Origin: Pseudomonadota bacterium
GTDB taxonomy: Bacteria > Pseudomonadota > Alphaproteobacteria > Rhizobiales > Rhizobiaceae
DNA length: 11,987 nucleotides
NCBI GenBank assembly: GCA_003242525.1
Contig: QGUU01000032.1
Span: forward strand, 1 to 11,987
Direction of reading: 5' to 3'
This document shows positions 7,960 to 11,987 of this stretch, piece by piece. Position 1 is the first letter of the stretch; every line of letters begins with the position of its first letter. The notes beneath the pieces were generated by a model. The model made no database searches, was not told the origin of the DNA, and worked only from the letters and a program-made list of their open reading frames with translations. Both the position numbers and the translations under genes were made by a program.

Positions 7960-8385
7960 TCAGGTCTTCTGGGGGGCGGGATCTTCCTTGCTCATGTCCC
8001 TGACGATGTCCATGAAGCTGCGCAGGAAGCGTTCCATGTAGCCTATCGTCCGGTTGAATTCCTCCTCGCTGGGGAGGCTGGATTCCAGCTTCGCGGCAAG
8101 AGAATTCTCCAGTTTGGAGACGCGCTCGTCGAGCGCTTTCACCTGATCTTGCAGCCGCTCGATTTCCTCCTGAAAGGCGGTGCGCTCATCTGCCGCCGCG
8201 CGGCATACCAGTTGTGCGCCCTTTTCTTCACAGATGGACATGGCGCCGGTTTGCGTGTCCATCCGAACGAAGCCGTCATTTGATTTTTCCAGCCTGTAGC
8301 GCTGGGCGTCCTGAGCGTGTGCGCCTGCGCCAGCCAGGAGGGCTGCTGTCAGGGTAATAGAGACGAAGAAACGCCTGGGATGCAT
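7960..8385 (-). CDS. Small secreted coiled-coil protein of unknown function
   Basis: I do not recognise a named family. The 141-residue protein starts with a clear Sec signal peptide: basic MHPRRFF, a hydrophobic stretch (8-20), and a likely cleavage after AHA at residue 24, so it should be periplasmic. The mature part has a short N-terminal region with two cysteines (C52 and C61) that could form a disulfide. A strongly heptad-like charged helix (about 66-104, with ERLQDQVKALDERVSKLE) follows, then a helical tail. The ATG at 8383-8385 has a GGAGGG ribosome site at good spacing, and the open frame upstream of it is not signal-peptide-like. It lies 86 bp upstream of the response regulator on the same strand, so co-transcription is possible. 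It is divergent from the DUF952-pyrD operon. Uncharacterised rhizobial proteins of this layout exist, as far as I recall. Confidence 0.8.
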   Translation of the reverse strand: MHPRRFFVSITLTAALLAGAGAHAQDAQRYRLEKSNDGFVRMDTQTGAMSICEEKGAQLVCRAAADERTAFQEEIERLQDQVKALDERVSKLENSLAAKLESSLPSEEEFNRTIGYMERFLRSFMDIVRDMSKEDPAPQKT

Positions 8386-8485
8386 GGTTCCCTCCATTGG
8401 GACTGCGGGCGGCATCTTGCACACTCTTTGTGCCGGAAATGAGGACAGGCGGTTTCCTGCTCTTTTCGCGGCCGCTCACAGGCAC

Positions 8486-8491
8486 TATAGC
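8486..8491 (+). promoter_or_regulatory. Possible -10 element giving a leaderless DUF952-pyrD transcript
   Basis: TATAGC lies six bases before the A of the DUF952 ATG, which would place a transcription start at or next to the start codon. No Shine-Dalgarno sequence precedes that ATG. A weak TTTTCG sits 17 bp upstream in the -35 position and matches the consensus poorly. The call depends mainly on spacing and the absence of a ribosome site. Confidence 0.3.
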
Positions 8492-8497
8492 GCGTGC

Positions 8498-8848
8498 ATG
8501 TCCGGAATTGTCTACAAGATCGCGCCGCGGGCGCTCTGGCGCGAGGCCGAGGCCGCGGGTCGCTTCCTCGGCGCGCCGGTCGACCATGCGGACGGCTTCA
8601 TCCACTTTTCGACAGCAGGGCAGGTTCGTGAGACAGCGGCGAGGCATTTTGCCGGCCAAAATGATTTGCTGCTGATCGCCATCGATGCAGGCTGCCTCGG
8701 ATCTGCCTTGAAATACGAACCCTCGCGCGGCGGCGCATTGTTTCCCCACCTTTATGCGCCGCTTCCACTGGAGGCAGTGCTCTGGGTTCGACCCTTGCCA
8801 TTGGGCGACGACGGCGCGCATATTTTTCCGCCACTGGAGGAAGAATGA
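8498..8848 (+). CDS. DUF952 domain protein
   Basis: Small cytoplasmic protein of 116 residues, covering the DUF952 family from end to end. It opens with the IYKI-like strand (IVYKIAPRALWREAE) and has the family signature DGFIHFSTAGQV (about 31-42). A central LLLIAIDAGCLG segment follows, then FPHLYAPLPLEAVLWVRPL near the C-terminus. The biochemical function of DUF952 is not established, and I infer none; some members have been noted as resembling glutathione S-transferase-related or ligand-binding folds. The ATG at 8498 is chosen because homologues start just before the IYKI strand, although the frame stays open upstream to 8384. Its stop overlaps the pyrD start (ATGA at 8845-8848), indicating translational coupling and one operon. 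The pairing with pyrD recurs in rhizobia, as far as I recall. Confidence 0.9.
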   Translation: MSGIVYKIAPRALWREAEAAGRFLGAPVDHADGFIHFSTAGQVRETAARHFAGQNDLLLIAIDAGCLGSALKYEPSRGGALFPHLYAPLPLEAVLWVRPLPLGDDGAHIFPPLEEE

Positions 8849-9921
8849 CCTTGCTGGACCGGTTGGGCGGCGCTCTCCTGTTCCGGCTCGATCCGGAAAC
8901 GGCGCATGGCCTTTCCATCGCTGCCTTGCGCTGTGGCCTGCCGGTTGGCACCCCACCCGCACCAGACCCGAAGCTTTCTGTCAGCATTGCCGGGCTGCAT
9001 TTCCCGAATCCTCTAGGCATGGCAGCCGGCTACGACAAGAACGCGGAAGTGCCGGACGCGTTGATTGCGCTGGGTTTCGGCTTTGCCGAAGTGGGCACGA
9101 TCACGCCGCGGCCGCAGCCCGGCAATCCGCGGCCACGCATCTTCCGCCTTGAGGCAGACAGGGCAGTGATCAATCGGCTGGGCTTCAACAATGAGGGCCA
9201 CGATGCAGCCGAACGTCGCCTTGCGGCGCGGAAGGGCAGGCGGGGTATCATCGGCGTCAATATCGGAGCCAACAAGGATAGCGCCGATCGTTTTGCCGAC
9301 TACGAGCAGGGCGTTGCCCGCTTTGCTCCGCTTGCCTCCTATCTCACGGTGAACATCTCCTCGCCGAACACGCCCGGCCTGCGCAACATGCAGGCGCGGG
9401 AACAGCTTGCCGAGCTGCTGGCGCGGGTCATGGAGGCGCGCGAAAAGGCAACCGCGCGACCGCCAGTATTCCTGAAGATCGCGCCGGATCTCGTTGAGGC
9501 CGAGCTGGCGGACATAGCGGCGGAAGTGGTCGACAAGGGCGTGGAAGGCGTCATCGTTTCCAACACGACAATTTCCCGGCCGCCGCTCAGATCGGCAGCT
9601 CACGCGGGCGAGAGCGGGGGCCTGTCCGGCCGGCCGCTGTTCGAACGCTCGACCGCCGTGCTTGCCCGCATGCGAAGGCTGCTTGGGCCGCGGATCGCTC
9701 TTGTGGGGGTCGGCGGCGTGGACAGCGCCGAGGCGGCCGCGGAAAAGATCCGGGCCGGAGCGGATCTGGTGCAGCTTTATACCGGCATGATCTATGGCGG
9801 CCCCTCCCTGCCTGGTCGGATCGTCAGGGATCTGTCAGCCATCGTTGCGCGTGAGGGCCTGCCTTCGATTGCGGCGCTGCGCGATACGCGACTAGCAGAA
9901 TGGACTGGACGGCCGCTATAG
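8845..9921 (+). CDS. pyrD: Dihydroorotate dehydrogenase, class 2 (quinone)
   Basis: FMN enzyme of the inner membrane face that oxidises dihydroorotate to orotate using ubiquinone, the fourth step of pyrimidine synthesis. The 358-residue protein has the N-terminal helical extension (about 1-40) that marks the quinone-dependent class 2 and docks to the membrane. A TIM barrel follows. Visible signatures are NPLGMAAGYDKNAE (55-68), VGTITPRPQPGNPRPRIFRL (83-102), NRLGFNNEG (110-118) and the NISSPNTPGLR loop (170-180). In that loop S173 aligns with the catalytic serine of E. coli PyrD. VFLKIAPD (208-215), SNTT (239-242), VGVGGV (287-292) and QLYTGMIY (310-317) complete the FMN and substrate sites. 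It begins inside the DUF952 stop codon. Its TAG lies in a palindrome shared with the stop of the opposing MATE gene. Confidence 0.98.
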   Translation: MTLLDRLGGALLFRLDPETAHGLSIAALRCGLPVGTPPAPDPKLSVSIAGLHFPNPLGMAAGYDKNAEVPDALIALGFGFAEVGTITPRPQPGNPRPRIFRLEADRAVINRLGFNNEGHDAAERRLAARKGRRGIIGVNIGANKDSADRFADYEQGVARFAPLASYLTVNISSPNTPGLRNMQAREQLAELLARVMEAREKATARPPVFLKIAPDLVEAELADIAAEVVDKGVEGVIVSNTTISRPPLRSAAHAGESGGLSGRPLFERSTAVLARMRRLLGPRIALVGVGGVDSAEAAAEKIRAGADLVQLYTGMIYGGPSLPGRIVRDLSAIVAREGLPSIAALRDTRLAEWTGRPL

Positions 9922-11259
9922 TATGGGCTCGAAAGCCTTGCTGGCACGTCGCGGCAGCATGAGCAGCAGGCTCACTCCTCGAATGAGCAGGAAGACGTGG
10001 AGTGTCGCCCACAGGCCTGCATTGCCGAAGGCTGGCACCAGAGTCAAAAGCGCCGCCACGAAGGCCAGCAGGGACAGCAGCATCATGTTGCGCATGTCGC
10101 GCGACCATGTGGCGCCGATGAAGACACCGTCCATCTGGAATGCCAGAACGCCTGAAACGGCCGTAAATGCGGCCCAGGGCAGGTAGGTTTCGCTCAGCGC
10201 GCGCACGTCCGGCGCCGTGGTGACGAGGGCGACGAGCCTCTCGCCACCGGCCAGAAGCGCGAGGGTTGCCGCTCCCGCCAGCGCAAAGCCCCAGACCAGG
10301 GTCAGCTTTATGGCGCGGCGGAAGGAATCCTTTGCCCGGGCTCCGATGGCGCGGCCGGCAAGCTGCTCAGCGGCAACGGCGAAGCCATCCAGGAAATAGC
10401 CAGCGAAGAGGAAGAAATTCATCAATACCGCGTTGGCTGCCAGGGTCGTGGTGCCGAACTGGGCTCCCTGTCGGGTAAACAGCGCAAAGGCGGCAAGCAG
10501 CGCGAAGGAGCGGATCATGATGTCCCGGTTGAGCGACAGCATGGCCAGCAGCGCCGGTGCATGGAAAAGCCGGCCGCGAGGCAGCCGCGGAGAGGCCCGG
10601 AAGCGGCGCGCTACGATTGCAAGACCGATGAGCATGGCAATGGCCTCGCCGATGACGGTTGCCCAGGCGACTCCCGCCACTCCCCAGCCCAGTTCCAGCC
10701 CCAGGATGATGCAAAGCGTGATGTTGCAACCGTTGAGGATGATCTGCAGCAGCAGGCCGAGGCTGCCTTCACCGCGCCCAAGGACATAGCCGAGAATGGC
10801 GTAGTTCATGAGTGAGAGCGGCGCGGCGAGCATCCGGATGCGGACATAGATATCGATCGTCTCGCTTACCCTCGGACCGCCGTCGATGAACCATTGGCCG
10901 GCCAACGATATTGCCGGAGACAGGGCCGCGAGAAGGATGCCGGCGGCCAGTGCGATAAGGACCGCGCGCCAGAACACGGCCTGCTCCTCCAGCGTGTCAC
11001 CGCGCCCGAAGGCTTGCGCCACCAGCCCTGTCGTGCCCGAGCGCAGGAAATTGAAGGTCGTGAAGACGACGTCGAAGATCAGCGCGCCGGCCGCAAGCCC
11101 GCCGAGCAGCGCGGCATCGCCGAACTGGCCGACGACCGCCGTGTCCGTCAGGCCGAGCAGCGGCGTCGTCAGATAGGCCAGCGTCATTGGAACCGCTATC
11201 GCGAGTACGGAGCGGTTGGTCACGCTAAAGGAGCGCGCTTCAGGCTGCGACCTGTTCAC
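9916..11259 (-). CDS. MATE-family efflux transporter (DinF-type)
   Basis: Inner-membrane antiporter of the MATE superfamily, DinF branch, expected to export drugs or metabolites against a Na+ or H+ gradient. The 447 residues hold about 12 hydrophobic segments with the internal pseudo-duplication usual for the family. Recognisable parts are PMTLAYLTTPLLGLTDTAVVGQFG (about 24-47, including the TD of helix 1), then FNFLRSGTTGLVAQAFGRGD (about 69-88). A second-half region, NAVLMNFFLFAGYFLDGFAVAAEQL, is typical of DinF proteins. The start is a GTG at 11257-11259 with AAGG close by at tight spacing. No in-frame ATG lies upstream, and starting at the next ATG (M25) would remove part of helix 1. The gene is convergent with pyrD, overlapping it by 6 bp. 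The substrate is unknown, and no SOS-type lexA/dinF context is present. Confidence 0.92.
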   Translation of the reverse strand: MNRSQPEARSFSVTNRSVLAIAVPMTLAYLTTPLLGLTDTAVVGQFGDAALLGGLAAGALIFDVVFTTFNFLRSGTTGLVAQAFGRGDTLEEQAVFWRAVLIALAAGILLAALSPAISLAGQWFIDGGPRVSETIDIYVRIRMLAAPLSLMNYAILGYVLGRGEGSLGLLLQIILNGCNITLCIILGLELGWGVAGVAWATVIGEAIAMLIGLAIVARRFRASPRLPRGRLFHAPALLAMLSLNRDIMIRSFALLAAFALFTRQGAQFGTTTLAANAVLMNFFLFAGYFLDGFAVAAEQLAGRAIGARAKDSFRRAIKLTLVWGFALAGAATLALLAGGERLVALVTTAPDVRALSETYLPWAAFTAVSGVLAFQMDGVFIGATWSRDMRNMMLLSLLAFVAALLTLVPAFGNAGLWATLHVFLLIRGVSLLLMLPRRASKAFEPIL

Positions 11260-11303
11260 GACCTTGGCCCTGGCCGGTTCGCGATCATGAGTTTGTACGC
11301 CAC

Positions 11304-11326
11304 GAAGGCGCAGGACCTTCGCCTTC
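11304..11326. repeat. Inverted repeat between the DUF6460-like gene and the MATE gene
   Basis: GAAGGCG (11304-11310) and CGCCTTC (11320-11326) form a 7-bp stem around a 9-nt loop in the 129-bp gap between the two minus-strand genes. No U-tract follows, so a terminator for the upstream small gene is possible but weak. The rest of this gap shows no gene. Confidence 0.3.
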
Positions 11327-11388
11327 CCATGGTGACGCCGACCCGGCGCGCGGGCCGGAAGCCGGCGGCTTCATGCTGGCCATCATCT

Positions 11389-11691
11389 TCACTGCCGGTA
11401 GTTGATGATGCGGATCAACAGGAACACTGGCACGACGATCACGGCGCCGAGCAGCATGTAGTCTGCAAACCTGCCAAATGCGTGGAAGCCCAGGTGCCAG
11501 ATGTCGAGGAAGAAGTTGCGCACGCCATACACCACATCCCAGGGCGACCAGCCGAAGGCGCTCATCACCAATCCGACGATGAAGGAGATGACGATGAGCT
11601 TGAGGAGCGTGCGCAGCGGGGAATCGCCTAGGAAACGCGTCAGCACGGGCAAGCGAAAGCCTCCGGTTGCAGGGAGCCGACTGATACGCAT
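11389..11691 (-). CDS. Small two-helix membrane protein, DUF6460-like
   Basis: Predicted inner-membrane protein of 100 residues with no known function. After a short basic leader come LRTLLKLIVISFIVGLVMSAFG (about 26-47, first membrane helix) and an aromatic amphipathic middle with VRNFFLDIWHLGFHAFGRF (57-75). Then follow LLGAVIVVPVFLLIRIINYR (80-99, second membrane helix) and a near-immediate stop. This pattern, especially the RNFF..IWHLGF..LGR core and the VVPVFLLIR end, matches the small DUF6460 family of Hyphomicrobiales as I remember it. The ATG at 11689-11691 has GAGG about nine bases upstream; a TTG at 11709 would add six residues but lacks a good ribosome site. It lies upstream of the MATE gene on the same strand, separated by 129 bp, so a shared transcript is possible. 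Confidence 0.8.
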   Translation of the reverse strand: MRISRLPATGGFRLPVLTRFLGDSPLRTLLKLIVISFIVGLVMSAFGWSPWDVVYGVRNFFLDIWHLGFHAFGRFADYMLLGAVIVVPVFLLIRIINYRQ

Positions 11692-11740
11692 TTCGGCCCG
11701 CCTCTTCAACAGTCCCGTACCCGCCGCCAGCGCTTTGATG

Positions 11741-11768
11741 TTGCCGCAAGGCCCAAGCTCATGATAAC
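11741..11768 (+). promoter_or_regulatory. Candidate sigma-70 promoter for tRNA-Gly
   Basis: TTGCCG (11741-11746) and GATAAC (11763-11768) match the -35 and -10 consensus at four of six positions each with a 16-bp spacer. A start near 11775 would lie about seven bases before the mature tRNA 5' end, which is usual for a tRNA gene transcribed alone. The minus-strand DUF6460-like gene diverges from here. Confidence 0.5.
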
Positions 11769-11781
11769 GAAACGCGGGCGC

Positions 11782-11855
11782 GCGGGTATGATGTAATGGT
11801 AGCCTGTCAGCTTCCCAAGCTGAACGCGCGGGTTCGATTCCCGCTACCCGCTCCA
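11782..11855 (+). tRNA. tRNA-Gly (anticodon CCC)
   Basis: A full cloverleaf can be folded. The acceptor stem GCGGGTA (11782-11788) pairs with TACCCGC (11845-11851). The D-arm carries the conserved AATGGTAG. The anticodon stem TCAGC/GCTGA encloses the loop TTCCCAA with anticodon CCC, reading GGG glycine codons. The T-arm GCGGG-TTCGATT-CCCGC is perfect. The discriminator is T11852 and the 3' CCA is encoded (11853-11855). Sequence and discriminator agree with bacterial tRNA-Gly(CCC) such as E. coli glyU. Confidence 0.97.
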
Positions 11856-11987
11856 GTCAACCTCTTCATGTTCCTCTCAACCCATGTCCGTGCCTGTTTC
11901 CGACCAGCTTGACTGGCTATGGAAGGCGCGGGAAGAAGCATCACGCAGCGGCAGCCAGGTGAATGCGGCTGTGCGCTTACCACACCC
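11856..11987. other. Unassigned sequence after tRNA-Gly, open in both directions at the window edge
   Basis: Downstream of the tRNA a plus-strand frame opens at ATG 11884 (MSVPVSDQLDWLWKAREE...) and stays open to the edge, giving 34 codons. It has no visible ribosome site. A minus-strand frame is also open from the edge to a TGA at 11877-11879. Both have moderate GC at third positions, about 64%, so composition does not decide between them. I recognise neither product. The plus frame looks slightly more protein-like at its N-terminus. No repeat of the tRNA 3' end is visible in this short stretch. Confidence 0.3.

Noticed and set aside
11285..11749. Alternative minus-strand frame overlapping the DUF6460-like gene (154 codons)
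   Set aside because: It has no membrane or domain pattern and overlaps in another frame a gene whose translation has two clean membrane helices.
1..11987. CRISPR arrays, IS elements, toxin-antitoxin pairs, phage genes
   Set aside because: No regularly spaced direct repeats, transposase motifs, terminal inverted repeats or paired small toxin-like genes were seen.

Overview
The window looks like chromosomal DNA of a high-GC alphaproteobacterium, most likely Hyphomicrobiales and close to the Phyllobacteriaceae/Mesorhizobium group. Supporting signs are a C4-pathway 5-aminolevulinate synthase (HemA), a short rhizobial-type GalE/ExoB, a DUF952 gene coupled to pyrD, a small DUF6460-like membrane protein, and strong G/C third-position bias throughout. 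The genus is an inference from protein resemblance only. No IS element, CRISPR array, phage module or rRNA was seen.

Layout, left to right. The left edge cuts a DadA-like D-amino-acid dehydrogenase on the minus strand, with galE upstream of it on the same strand. A 210-bp divergent region separates galE from hemA (plus). hemA converges on mscL (minus) across a short gap holding a hairpin. A 239-bp divergent region with a long dyad then leads to a large plus-strand hybrid sensor kinase (SSF transporter domain, STAC-like linker, PAS, HisKA/HATPase, receiver). Its stop lies 7 bp from the stop of a convergent minus-strand NarL/LuxR response regulator. Upstream of the regulator, on the same strand, is a small secreted coiled-coil protein. 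Next come a DUF952 gene and pyrD (plus, ATGA overlap), a DinF-type MATE exporter (minus, tail-to-tail overlap with pyrD), a DUF6460-like membrane protein (minus), and tRNA-Gly(CCC) (plus) followed by about 130 bp of unassigned sequence.

Functionally this is mostly housekeeping: UDP-galactose/exopolysaccharide precursors, tetrapyrrole entry, osmotic release, pyrimidine synthesis, drug or metabolite export and glycine decoding. The most interesting part is the kinase/regulator pair at 3688-7873. Its architecture resembles the CrbS/CrbR and MxtR/ErdR systems that control acetate (acs) metabolism in gammaproteobacteria. It is probably a transporter-like nutrient sensor with a DNA-binding partner, in an alphaproteobacterial setting without acs nearby. 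The other points of interest are small-scale architecture: a 26-bp dyad upstream of the kinase, a palindromic double stop between pyrD and the MATE gene, a possible leaderless start for the DUF952-pyrD operon, and a hairpin containing the hemA stop.
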